From assembly GCA_016794365.1 (NCBI GenBank), contig JAEUKB010000100.1:62001-126000 (forward strand): a stretch of DNA of 64,000 nucleotides, written 5' to 3'. The notes under the pieces are model-generated. The model was given only the letters and a program-made list of their open reading frames with translations, did not search any database and had not been told where the DNA came from. The position numbers were made by a program, and so were the translations under genes. The stretch is from Myxococcales bacterium (GTDB lineage Bacteria; Myxococcota_A; Polyangia; Palsa-1104; JAEUJZ01). Below, piece by piece: positions 52,001 through 60,103 of this stretch. How positions within the stretch are numbered: the first letter of the stretch is position 1; every line of letters starts with the position of its first letter.

Positions 52001-53482
52001 AGGGCCCACGGCGACAGGCTCCAGTTGCACACTGGCGGGCAGCTGCCTCACCGCACCCAGCACCGACTGCGCCACCGCAGCGGCCTGCTGACGCAGCTCC
52101 GGCACGGCGGTGGACTCTAGCAGCGCGCCGGTGCGCAAAAACCCGATCGCAAACAGACAGGACGAAGCCACGCCTTGCACCGCACCATCTGGCGTCTGCG
52201 CAGTCCCCATCCCAAGCGGACAGGGCACAATCAAGCCGCGCTGGAGCAGGCGATGAAGCAGCATGCTCGACCCCCGCTCGATGCAGTAGTCCGGCCCCGT
52301 ACAGTTGAGCAGCAGTGAGGCCTCCAGCGTCGCACTGTCCCGACTGCCGCGCAGCCGATAGCGCACCAGCAGGCCGTCAGGCAGTGCGTCCACCTGCTGA
52401 AGGTGCCCTGCGACAATCCGCAGCCTGCCCTGCTCCCGAAGCGCTTGGACCACCTGGCTGGCCTGCGGCGCGATGCGGTGACGATGCACGCTCCAAAACG
52501 GGGACAGCCGCCGAAAAAAGCGACGCTGCTCTGGATGCGGTAGCCGCTGCCACAGCACCGGAGTCAGCCCGCGCAGCGAGTCCACCACGTTCTGCCAGGC
52601 AAAGCCGCGCGCAGTCGCTCGCTTCACCTCTTGGCGCAGCACCGACAAAAGCCCTCGCACGGTGAGCGGCGCAGCGTCAGGATCGCACGTCAGCGCCCAG
52701 CCGGGATAGCAGCGATCCGGCGCATGATCTTGCGGCAGCAGCCCATGTCGCGAGATCGCCGTCACGCGCCCGCGATGGCCATGACTCTGAAGCGTCAGGA
52801 CCGCATCGACCATCGTCAGCCCGGTCCCCACGATCACCACGTCGCGATCGATTGGCAGCGAATCCACCTGGTGAGGAAACAAGCTCTGCATCGGTGGATT
52901 CCACAGATCGGCCACCACACGCGACGCCGAATCCCCAAGCGCCAAGACCCCAGGCAGCCGATGCGGTGGCAAGTTCCCCGTCGCCAAGACCAGCGCATCG
53001 ATCGCAAGCTCTATCGGGCCGTGCTCCCCATCCAAGGTCAGAAGCAGCCCGTCTACGCCCCGCCGCTGGGCATCTACCGCCGTCGCTCGCAGCGTCTGCA
53101 CCCCGATGCTTTTTTGCGCAGCCAAGCCAAGCGTCGCCCGGTGGCGCGCCTGCAAGTAGACGCCATAGACGGCACGCGGCAAAAACGCTTCGGGCGTCAC
53201 CTCCAGCGACGGACAGAAGCGAGCCACCGCGCAGCGTCCCTGCTCGGTCAACAGCCAAGTGTAGAAGCCGCCGATGTCGTGGGCAAACGCCCCCATCTTC
53301 GCGGCCCGTACGTTGAGCAGGTGCGCACCATCGGTGGTGGAATACGCTACGCCAAGCCCCAGCTCACGCCGCGACTCAATGAGGTACACCCGCAGCGGTC
53401 CCTGCGCCTGCCGGACCAGCTCGGCCAGGGTCTGCGTGCCTCCGTAGCCACCACCGACAATCGCAACCACTTTCACGCGCAT
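51986..53482 (-). CDS. FAD/NAD(P)-binding oxidoreductase-like protein
   Basis: A 498-residue flavoprotein of the FAD_NAD_binding (PF13454) type. The dinucleotide fold is VVAIVGGGYGGTQTLAEL; the family ESRRELGLGVAYS and HLLNVRAAKMG segments follow, and a second GxGxT motif (IVGTGLTMVDAV) lies mid-protein. ATG 53482 gives the typical family start; an upstream ATG at 53530 overlaps the esterase stop as TGATG and would add 16 residues, so coupled translation from there is also credible. The substrate is unknown. Confidence 0.82.
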   Translation of the reverse strand: MRVKVVAIVGGGYGGTQTLAELVRQAQGPLRVYLIESRRELGLGVAYSTTDGAHLLNVRAAKMGAFAHDIGGFYTWLLTEQGRCAVARFCPSLEVTPEAFLPRAVYGVYLQARHRATLGLAAQKSIGVQTLRATAVDAQRRGVDGLLLTLDGEHGPIELAIDALVLATGNLPPHRLPGVLALGDSASRVVADLWNPPMQSLFPHQVDSLPIDRDVVIVGTGLTMVDAVLTLQSHGHRGRVTAISRHGLLPQDHAPDRCYPGWALTCDPDAAPLTVRGLLSVLRQEVKRATARGFAWQNVVDSLRGLTPVLWQRLPHPEQRRFFRRLSPFWSVHRHRIAPQASQVVQALREQGRLRIVAGHLQQVDALPDGLLVRYRLRGSRDSATLEASLLLNCTGPDYCIERGSSMLLHRLLQRGLIVPCPLGMGTAQTPDGAVQGVASSCLFAIGFLRTGALLESTAVPELRQQAAAVAQSVLGAVRQLPASVQLEPVAVGPSALP

Positions 53483-53529
53483 CGCTGACCCCTGTGCGCT
53501 GCCTTCTTGCTGACCCGACAAAGCGATCA

Positions 53530-54771
53530 TCAGCAGCCTGGCTTTTCGGTGCAGATGCCGGTACGCGGCGTAGCCGAGCCTGCCCCGATGCCGCACCACG
53601 CAGGCATGGTCGAGGGAAGTCCGCTCATCTTATAGGGAGACTCACCCGTCCCCAGCCAGTAGGGATGCGCAAACACAAACTCCCAGAAGGCCGCGTACTT
53701 GGTCAGCATCATCGCGGCTTCCAGCGGTGGCTCGGCGTGTCCGCAGTTGTGAACGCACTCGACGAAGAAGTGACCGTCTTTGACCAGCTGCGTCTCCAGC
53801 GCCTTGGACGCCGTCTGGAAGTTGACCAGGCCCGCGCAGATGTCCTTGGCTCCGCCCCACAGCACCAGCATTGGCAGCTTGCGCGGCGGGTTGCCCCACT
53901 TCTTGGCTACGCCTTCGACGCCGCCCGACAGGGAAATCGCCGACGCCAAGTACTTGTTCCTGCCCGTCGCGAGCTGATCGGTAAACAGCGCGCCAGCACT
54001 GACCCCAACCGATGAGACGCAGTTGGTGTTGACCGTAAACTGCGCCGCTGCACAGGCCAGCATGTCGTCGAAGAAGCGATACTCTTCTTCTTGCCGCGCC
54101 GCCGTCACGAACACGTCGAAGGGCCACTTCCAGGTGATGTCGCCTTTGGCCTCCGGCAAGATCGCCATAAAGCGCTGCGAATCGACCGCCGCTTGCACCT
54201 CGCCTTTGCGGAAGAACGAATCCGCGCTGCCGCCCAGCCAGTGCCACATAAACACGAGCGGGAGCTTTTCACCGCTACGAATCGCTGTCGGGACCGCCAG
54301 GAGAAAGGTCCTGGCTTTGCCCGACGACACGATGGTGTTTTTGCCCGGCATCAACCGAGGACAGGTTCCCGCATAGACCGGAGGTGACGGGGCCAGGGTC
54401 GCGCCCATGGGTGGCGTCTGGTCACACAGCCGCACCTTGGGCAGTCCGCCATCGCTCGCCATCGACAGATCGGGGCTGCCCAGATCCGACGTGGACATGG
54501 ACATGTCGCGGCCAGCGCTCGGCTCGCACTTGCCGCCCAGGCAGCTTGCCGCCGGGCCGCAGTCGTTACCGCAAGCGCCGCAGTTGCGCGAGTCGCTGCT
54601 TAGGTCGGTACACGCACCGCCGCACATCGAACAGGACGCATCGTCTGGACCGGCGATGCTACCGTCTGCCGCATCCGGCATGGATGCGGGCGCATCACAG
54701 GACAGTGGACCCAAGACCGCCAACGAACACAGCAGAGACACGCTCAGGAACCGAGCTTGCATACGACCCAT
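53530..54771 (-). CDS. Secreted esterase/depolymerase-like lipoprotein
   Basis: A 413-residue exported alpha/beta-hydrolase. The signal peptide ends at LSC, followed by a cysteine cluster (CSMCGGACTDL, NCGACGNDC) like those seen on many myxobacterial lipoproteins, and a Ser/Asp-rich linker. The hydrolase domain has MWHWLGGSADSF, nucleophile motif GVSAGA and a final histidine in CGHAEPP, resembling poly(hydroxyalkanoate) depolymerase and feruloyl-esterase-like enzymes. GAGGTG before ATG 54771 supports this start over the GTG three codons upstream. Confidence 0.83.
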   Translation of the reverse strand: MGRMQARFLSVSLLCSLAVLGPLSCDAPASMPDAADGSIAGPDDASCSMCGGACTDLSSDSRNCGACGNDCGPAASCLGGKCEPSAGRDMSMSTSDLGSPDLSMASDGGLPKVRLCDQTPPMGATLAPSPPVYAGTCPRLMPGKNTIVSSGKARTFLLAVPTAIRSGEKLPLVFMWHWLGGSADSFFRKGEVQAAVDSQRFMAILPEAKGDITWKWPFDVFVTAARQEEEYRFFDDMLACAAAQFTVNTNCVSSVGVSAGALFTDQLATGRNKYLASAISLSGGVEGVAKKWGNPPRKLPMLVLWGGAKDICAGLVNFQTASKALETQLVKDGHFFVECVHNCGHAEPPLEAAMMLTKYAAFWEFVFAHPYWLGTGESPYKMSGLPSTMPAWCGIGAGSATPRTGICTEKPGC

Positions 54772-54899
54772 CGCAGTCACCTCGCTTTGGGAAGCGACGT
54801 TCCCAAAAGCGTCGGAGGGTCGTCAAGCGCCAAAAGCAAGCGCTCCGGCCCAAGCGCCCAGGAGCTTGTCTTTGTCGATCGCGTCCTCTCCGCACGGGG

Positions 54900-54957
54900 T
54901 CGGGCTTAGAAGATGCGGCGTCGGGCTTAGAAGATGCGGCGTCGGGCTTAGAAGATG
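54900..54957. repeat. 21-bp tandem repeat x 2.8 at the 3' end of the kinase gene
   Basis: Two complete 21-bp copies and a partial third (plus strand TCGGGCTTAGAAGAT then GCGGCG). The copy nearest the gene contains its last codons and TAA stop; the other two repeat the same Phe-stop segment in the 3' untranslated region. It looks like local duplication of the end of the gene. Confidence 0.88.
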
Positions 54958-56522
54958 ATGAGCGCGGTCAGGATCGCCGACAGCACAGCCAGGCCAAATG
55001 CGATCCCGATCAAGATCGGCAGCGGCAGATCGGCCAGCTTCTGAAGGGGCGAAGTCGGCGGTGCCAGTGCAGGCGCTTGACCTTGACCGCTGGTGCTCGA
55101 CGTGGGAGTGGTCGCAGACGGTGCCAGCCCTTGGCCACTTGGCGTCTGTCCACCCGATGCCACCGCAGGAGCCGCAGACATCACCTGTCCAGACGCTGAA
55201 GCCGATGCATCCGGCGTTGGAGCCGACACGTTGGCTGCCTTCGCCAGCCCTTGCAGCTGATCACCCAGCATGTTCGGCGCTTTCCCCGACAGCATGTCTT
55301 GCAGCGCCTTCTTGGGATCGATCGTCGGCAGGACCATCGACACCGGCTTCTGGGCGATCTGCGCGGACTTACCTTCCAGCGAAGGAACCGGCGGCGGTGG
55401 CTTCGACTCAGGAGCCTTCAGATCGTTGCTCGTCGGATCGGCCAGCTCCTCGATGTCTTCTTCGATGTCCAGGTCTTCGACGTGCGCGTAGTTGTCGGCG
55501 AGCTTGCTTGACTCAGCAGCGTGCTGGTTTTCGGGCTGCGTCAGCTCTCCCGAAGCGATCCGCCGGATGAGATCCTCTTGCTCCAGGATCTCGGCCTTGA
55601 AGTTGTTTTCCAAAAAGCGCGACAGATCGAGCGGTCGCCCTTTGAGTCCCGAGCGCCGCATCGCCAGCTCGAGCGCCTCTTGCATCGCTTCTGCCGTGGC
55701 GTAGCGCTCGTCCTTGTTCCGCGCGAGCGCCTTCAAGATCACATCGGCGACCTGACGCGGCACCGCTGGCGACACCGAGCACGGGTCCGGGATGTCACCC
55801 TTTTGGATCGCCTCGTAGGTCTCGATGGGCGTGGCGCGCTTAAACAGTCGCCGCGACGTACACAGCTCAAACAAGATGACGCCGAGCGCAAAGATATCGG
55901 TGCGCCGATCGACCTTCTGGCCGGTACACTGCTCGGGGCTCATGTAGGAAAACTTGCCCTTGACCATGCCCGCTTGCGTCCGCGTCTCGCGGCCTTCGGC
56001 CTTGGCGATGCCGAAGTCCACGACCTTGACGAAGCCTTCGTAGGTCAGCAGCAAGTTCTGCGGCGATACGTCGCGATGGATGATGCCCAGCTCGTCGCTA
56101 TCGGACAGCTTGGTTTCATGCGCGTGGTGAAGGCCCGCACAGGCCTGAAGCAAGATGCCGCAGGCGATGTTTTGCGGAACTTCTCCGAGCCGCTGGGTCG
56201 CCAGCTTGCCAATCTGGGCGATCGACAGACCGGATACGTACTCCATCGCGATGAAGTACTGGCCATCGACCTCGCCTAGCTCTAGGACCTGCACGATGTT
56301 CGAGTGGTTGAGGCGGGCATTGATCCGCGCCTCATCCAAGAACATCTGGATGTATTCCTTGTCCTTTGCCAAGTCAGCGAGGAGCCGCTTGACCACCACC
56401 AGCTTTGAAAAGCCGTCCGAGCCAGCCATTCGAGCCAGGTAGATCTCGGCCATGCCGCCGGTCGCAAGGTGGGCCAGCAGCTCGTACTTACCGAACTTGG
56501 GATTAAAGGACAGCTGGTCCAG
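54948..56522 (-). CDS. Serine/threonine protein kinase with C-terminal membrane anchor, apparent CTG start
   Basis: Hanks-type kinase of 524 residues if read from CTG 56522. The glycine loop is LATGGMAEIYLA (about residues 19-30), the ATP lysine Lys45, the catalytic loop HRDVSPQN, and DFGIAKAEG and MSPEQ follow. A long Pro/Ser/Thr/Ala-rich region leads to a single membrane span at the extreme C-terminus. The only ATG near the start (56453) lies inside the glycine loop and would destroy it. There is no ATG, GTG or TTG between the frr stop and that ATG, whereas GGAGG lies exactly eight bases before CTG 56522. The gene is in the same frame as frr, directly behind its TAG stop. Confidence 0.87.
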   Translation of the reverse strand: MDQLSFNPKFGKYELLAHLATGGMAEIYLARMAGSDGFSKLVVVKRLLADLAKDKEYIQMFLDEARINARLNHSNIVQVLELGEVDGQYFIAMEYVSGLSIAQIGKLATQRLGEVPQNIACGILLQACAGLHHAHETKLSDSDELGIIHRDVSPQNLLLTYEGFVKVVDFGIAKAEGRETRTQAGMVKGKFSYMSPEQCTGQKVDRRTDIFALGVILFELCTSRRLFKRATPIETYEAIQKGDIPDPCSVSPAVPRQVADVILKALARNKDERYATAEAMQEALELAMRRSGLKGRPLDLSRFLENNFKAEILEQEDLIRRIASGELTQPENQHAAESSKLADNYAHVEDLDIEEDIEELADPTSNDLKAPESKPPPPVPSLEGKSAQIAQKPVSMVLPTIDPKKALQDMLSGKAPNMLGDQLQGLAKAANVSAPTPDASASASGQVMSAAPAVASGGQTPSGQGLAPSATTPTSSTSGQGQAPALAPPTSPLQKLADLPLPILIGIAFGLAVLSAILTALIIF

Positions 56523-56525
56523 GAG

Positions 56526-57089
56526 CTAGACCTCCATGATCTCGGCCTGCTTCTTGTCGGCAATGACGTCGATCTTTTCGATCGCCTTGTCGATGACGGC
56601 CTGGATCTTCTTGAGCCCTTGATCAACGTCGTCTTCGGTGATCTCGCGATCTTTGCCAGCTTGTTCCAGCAGCTCGCGAGCGTCTCGGCGGCAGTTGCGC
56701 ACAGCGACACGGGCGTCCTCGCCAATGCGCTTGACGACCTTGGTCAGCTCCTTGCGTCGCTCTTGGGTGAGCGGAGGAATGGGCAGCCGCACGATCTCGC
56801 CGTCAGAGCTGGGATTGACTCCCAGGCCTGCGTCACGAATCGCTTTCTCAATGTCTGGAATGATGCGCTTTTCCCACGGCTTGACGACGATCAGCCGGGG
56901 ATCGGCAACGCTCACCGACGCCACTTGGTTCAGCGGGGTCGGGGTGCCGTAGTAGTCGAGCCGAATGCCATCCAGCATGTTGCTGTTGGCTCGTCCGGTC
57001 CGAACTTTGGCAAGCTCGCGCCCAAACGCATCCATTGCCTTGGCAATGTCGTCATCCAGGCTCTTCAGGACATCGCTTACCATGCTCAT
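56526..57089 (-). CDS. frr: Ribosome recycling factor
   Basis: Releases ribosomes from mRNA after termination together with EF-G. The product has the normal family length (187 residues) and segments VRTGRANSNMLDGIRLDYYG, PWEKRIIPDIEKAIRDA and TQERRKELTK, typical of Frr. A GAGGA site precedes ATG 57089. It follows pyrH by 96 bases. The GGAGG in its last codons appears to serve as the ribosome-binding site of the downstream kinase. Confidence 0.96.
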   Translation of the reverse strand: MSMVSDVLKSLDDDIAKAMDAFGRELAKVRTGRANSNMLDGIRLDYYGTPTPLNQVASVSVADPRLIVVKPWEKRIIPDIEKAIRDAGLGVNPSSDGEIVRLPIPPLTQERRKELTKVVKRIGEDARVAVRNCRRDARELLEQAGKDREITEDDVDQGLKKIQAVIDKAIEKIDVIADKKQAEIMEV

Positions 57090-57185
57090 GAATCCTCTCT
57101 TTTTGGCTATTTTCCGTCAAGAGGCCTACGGCTTGCGGCAGTCTGAGCGGCGCGCGGCAGTCTGCACGAGCACCGCGCAGAGGCA

Positions 57186-57920
57186 TCAATCGACGCGCGT
57201 GCCAATGGACAGGTCGCCACAGACCACCCGCCCGATGTTGCCGCTGTTCTGTAGGTTAAAGACGATGACCGGCAGCTTGTTGTCGCGACAGAGCGCGATG
57301 GCCGTCGAGTCCATGACTTGCAGGTTTTGCTGCAAGACCTCGAGGTAGGTGACCCGCTCGAAGCGGACGGCATCTGGGTGCTTGACCGGATCGCGGTCAT
57401 AGATGCCATCCACCTTGGTGGCCTTCAGCAGAACTTCCGCGTGGATTTCCATGGCCCGCAGGGCCGCTGCCGTATCGGTGGTGAAGTAGGGATTGCCGGT
57501 GCCCGCCGCAAAGATCACGACGCGACGCTTTTCCAGATGACGGATGGCGCGCCGTCGAATGTACGGCTCGCACAGCTCTTTCATCTCGATCGCGGACAGC
57601 ACGCGGGTCGGCAGGCCCATCTGCTCGATCGCATCTTGCATCGCGAGCGCGTTCATCACCGTCGCCATCATGCCCATATAGTCGGCTGATGCGCGATCCA
57701 TGCCGTGCTGCGTCGATGCAGAGACGCCTCTGAAGATGTTGCCGCCACCAATGACCAGCGCGACCTCGACGCCCATGTCGTGGACGCGCTTCACCTCCGC
57801 AGCCAAGCGATGAAGGGTGGCGGGGTCGATGCCGTACTGGCTCTTCCCCATCAGCGCCTCGCCCGACAGCTTGAGGAGAATACGCTTGTAAGCGGGTTTG
57901 GAAGCGCTTGGCTCGGTCAT
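57186..57920 (-). CDS. pyrH: UMP kinase
   Basis: Phosphorylates UMP to UDP in pyrimidine nucleotide synthesis. The amino-acid-kinase fold motifs are clear: ILLKLSGEALMG at the front, LVIGGGNIFRG, and TDTAAALRAMEI near the nucleotide site. The length is 244 residues. It lies 11 bases after tsf in the conserved rpsB-tsf-pyrH-frr operon. Confidence 0.96.
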   Translation of the reverse strand: MTEPSASKPAYKRILLKLSGEALMGKSQYGIDPATLHRLAAEVKRVHDMGVEVALVIGGGNIFRGVSASTQHGMDRASADYMGMMATVMNALAMQDAIEQMGLPTRVLSAIEMKELCEPYIRRRAIRHLEKRRVVIFAAGTGNPYFTTDTAAALRAMEIHAEVLLKATKVDGIYDRDPVKHPDAVRFERVTYLEVLQQNLQVMDSTAIALCRDNKLPVIVFNLQNSGNIGRVVCGDLSIGTRVD

Positions 57921-57931
57921 TGGATGGGCCC

Positions 57932-58612
57932 TTACTTGGCGGTCGAAGCAACTTGAGCAGCGACTTCTTGTGCGAAGTCTTGCTCTTTCTTCTGTAGACC
58001 ATCGCCGAGCGCGTAGCGCGTAAAGCGGCGGATGGTGATCTTTTCGCCCGTCTTGGCGCTCAGCTCAAGCTGAAGGGTTCTGATGTCCTTGCTCGGGTCC
58101 TTGACGAACTCCTGATCGAGCAGGCAGATGTCCTTCTTCCACTTGGCGACGGCACCATCAACGATCTTGGCGATGATGTTTTCCGGCTTGCCCTTGCCCG
58201 CTTCCTTGGCCTTTTCGACCTGGAACGTGCGCTCGCGCTCAATGAGCGCAGCCGGGATCTCTTCGTCCGTCACATACTGCGGGAACGGATCGCGGCCCGC
58301 GATGTGCATCGCGATGTCTTTGCAGAAGTTCTTGAAGTCATCGGTGCGCGCCACAAAGTCGGTCTGGCAGTTCACTTCGAGCAGAACGCCAATCTTGCCA
58401 CCCATGTGGATGTACGAGGTCACCGCACCTTCGGTTGCTACGCGGCCCTGAGCCGACGAGCTGGCAGCCTTGGTGATGCCCTTCTTGCGCAGCCACTCAG
58501 CGGCCTTTTCCATGTCGCCGCCAGCCTCTTCCAGCGCTTTCTTGCAGTCCGCCATACCAGCGAGGGTACGGTCACGCAGTTCTTTCACCAGTGCCGCAGT
58601 AATCTGGGCCAT
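57932..58612 (-). CDS. tsf: Elongation factor Ts
   Basis: Nucleotide-exchange factor for EF-Tu. The N-terminal UBA-like domain (ALVKELRDRTLAGMADCKKAL) and the conserved EVNCQTDFVARTDDF are present. At 226 residues it is a short form with a reduced core, as in several non-enterobacterial lineages. AAGGAG lies seven bases upstream of ATG 58612. A set of alternative hairpins precedes that site. Confidence 0.96.
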   Translation of the reverse strand: MAQITAALVKELRDRTLAGMADCKKALEEAGGDMEKAAEWLRKKGITKAASSSAQGRVATEGAVTSYIHMGGKIGVLLEVNCQTDFVARTDDFKNFCKDIAMHIAGRDPFPQYVTDEEIPAALIERERTFQVEKAKEAGKGKPENIIAKIVDGAVAKWKKDICLLDQEFVKDPSKDIRTLQLELSAKTGEKITIRRFTRYALGDGLQKKEQDFAQEVAAQVASTAK

Positions 58613-58629
58613 CTGAACTCTCCTTAAAT

Positions 58630-58676
58630 GGGGCAGTCAGCCCCGCAGACGGAAAGGCTTGGCCTTTCAGCGGGGC
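58630..58676 (-). promoter_or_regulatory. Alternative hairpins between rpsB and tsf
   Basis: In the transcript, segment A (GCCCCGC, 58676-58670) can pair with segment B (GCGGGGC, 58646-58640), enclosing an inner AAAGGC/GCCTTT stem. Segment B can instead pair with segment C (GCCCC, 58634-58630), which ends four bases before the tsf ribosome-binding site. The two foldings are mutually exclusive, so the region could set the ratio of S2 to EF-Ts by attenuation or by masking the site. There is no U-run behind the large hairpin. The pairing is seen in the sequence; regulation is inference. Confidence 0.5.
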
Positions 58677-58703
58677 AGAAATAGAGGTTGTGTTACGAAG
58701 CGA

Positions 58704-59624
58704 CTACTCTTCTTCGCTCGACAGCATGACCGAGGTCGGGGTGGCCGCAGCAGCTGGCGTGCCACGGAGTCCGCCACGGTTCTTGCGCATCTCAACGCGC
58801 GGAGCTGGAGCGCCAGGGGCAGCTGAAGGCTTGCGCTCGCCACCATTGCCCGACTCTTCACGCGAGTGCGATGCAGCGCGCTCACGACCCACACGGGAAC
58901 CGACCACGCAGGCATCGGCAATCTTGCTGGTGAACAGCTTGATGGCGCGGATGGCATCGTCGTTGCCAGGGATCACGTAGTCGATGACATCGGGATCGGC
59001 GTTGGTGTCGGCGATCGCAATGACTGGGATTTCCAGCTTGCGCGCTTCCGAGATCGCGATGTGCTCTTTTTTGGCATCAATGACGTAGATGGCCGACGGA
59101 AGGCCGGTCATGTTCTTGATACCGCCGAGCGCCGTTTCCAGCTTGTCGCGCTCGCGCATCTTCATCAGGACTTCCTTCTTCGCGAGGCGCTCGAAGGTGC
59201 CGTCTTCAGCCATTTTTTCCAGGGTCTTCAGACGATCGATCGAGCCCTTCACGGTGCGGAAGTTGGTCAGGGTGCCACCGAGCCAGCGGTTGGTGACGTG
59301 GAACTGACCGCCACGCAGGGCTTCCTGCTGCATCACTTCCTGGGCCTGCTTCTTCGTACCAACGAAGAGGATCGAGCCACCCGAGGCCACCGTGTTCACG
59401 ATGAAGTTGAACGCGCGGTTGAACAGCCGCACGGTGTGCTGCAGGTCAATGATGTGAATGCCGTTGCGGGCCCCGAAGATGTAGGGCTTCATCTTGGGGT
59501 TCCAGCGCTTCGTCTGATGACCGAAGTGAACACCGGCCTCCAGAAGCTGCCGCATGGTGATCGGGGCTTCGGGGTTGTCCGGGGAAAGATCCTGGTTCTC
59601 GACTTCGGTCTGGTTCTCGCTCAT
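58704..59624 (-). CDS. rpsB: 30S ribosomal protein S2
   Basis: Small-subunit protein needed for binding of S1 and for mRNA recruitment. Conserved segments include LLEAGVHFGHQTKRWNPKM, GIHIIDLQHTV, RWLGGTLTNF and PVIAIADTNADPD. The product is 306 residues, longer than E. coli S2 (241), with extra residues at the N-terminus and a long, low-complexity Ala/Pro/Arg-rich C-terminal tail. ATG 59624 has AAGGAG five bases upstream; a longer in-frame extension is excluded. Confidence 0.97.
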   Translation of the reverse strand: MSENQTEVENQDLSPDNPEAPITMRQLLEAGVHFGHQTKRWNPKMKPYIFGARNGIHIIDLQHTVRLFNRAFNFIVNTVASGGSILFVGTKKQAQEVMQQEALRGGQFHVTNRWLGGTLTNFRTVKGSIDRLKTLEKMAEDGTFERLAKKEVLMKMRERDKLETALGGIKNMTGLPSAIYVIDAKKEHIAISEARKLEIPVIAIADTNADPDVIDYVIPGNDDAIRAIKLFTSKIADACVVGSRVGRERAASHSREESGNGGERKPSAAPGAPAPRVEMRKNRGGLRGTPAAAATPTSVMLSSEEE

Positions 59625-59710
59625 CGTTGCTCCTTCGTTTGGTCCTCCGCCGAGTCCGATGGCACTTGCCACCGACGCGCAGTCACCGAAATGTTCGGAA
59701 CGAAGGCGCG

Positions 59711-59742
59711 TATAAAAGATCTCTCGGCGTGTGTGATGTCAA
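59711..59742 (-). promoter_or_regulatory. Possible promoter of the rpsB operon
   Basis: On the minus strand TTGACA (59742-59737) is followed after 19 bases by TTTTAT (59717-59712) within a TTTTATA stretch. The -35 is consensus, but the -10 is imperfect and the spacer long. A start near 59705 would leave a leader of about 80 bases before rpsB, room for S2 autoregulation; I could not identify a specific leader fold. Confidence 0.4.
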
Positions 59743-60103
59743 TCAACCAAAAGCCTTGAGTGCTTATCACGACGACGCAGCAAAAGGCAAGCAGCTACAA
59801 GGGCTTGCGACCACGCCGCCGTGAGGACGCTCCCCGCGCGCGCCACCGATGTCGCACAGCCTGTGACCAGACCTGCGCACAGCGCTTACTTGGCCAACGC
59901 ACGGCTTTCACTTGGATGGAGCGCGGCTCTTACTTTTGGTAGCTTCGCTCTTACTTGACAGCAGCGCGGCTCTCAATTTTCAGAGCGCGGCTCCTACTTT
60001 TGGCAGCTTCGCTCTTACTTGACAGCAGCTCGGCTCTCAATTTTCAGAGCGCGGCTCCTACTTTTGGCAGCAGGATGCATCGCGCTGCCAAGCGCTGCGC
60101 TGG
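59743..60103. other. Gap between nadA and the rpsB promoter, with a 64-bp tandem duplication
   Basis: No gene is supportable here. Two near-identical 64-bp copies (59942-60005 and 60006-60069) follow each other, with part of a further copy just upstream (about 59915-59941). Each copy carries GCTCT-N8-AGAGC, a small stem flanked by CGCG on both sides. The two copies differ by a single base, so the duplication is recent. Short open frames across it contain the repeated peptide and are not convincing genes. Confidence 0.75.
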
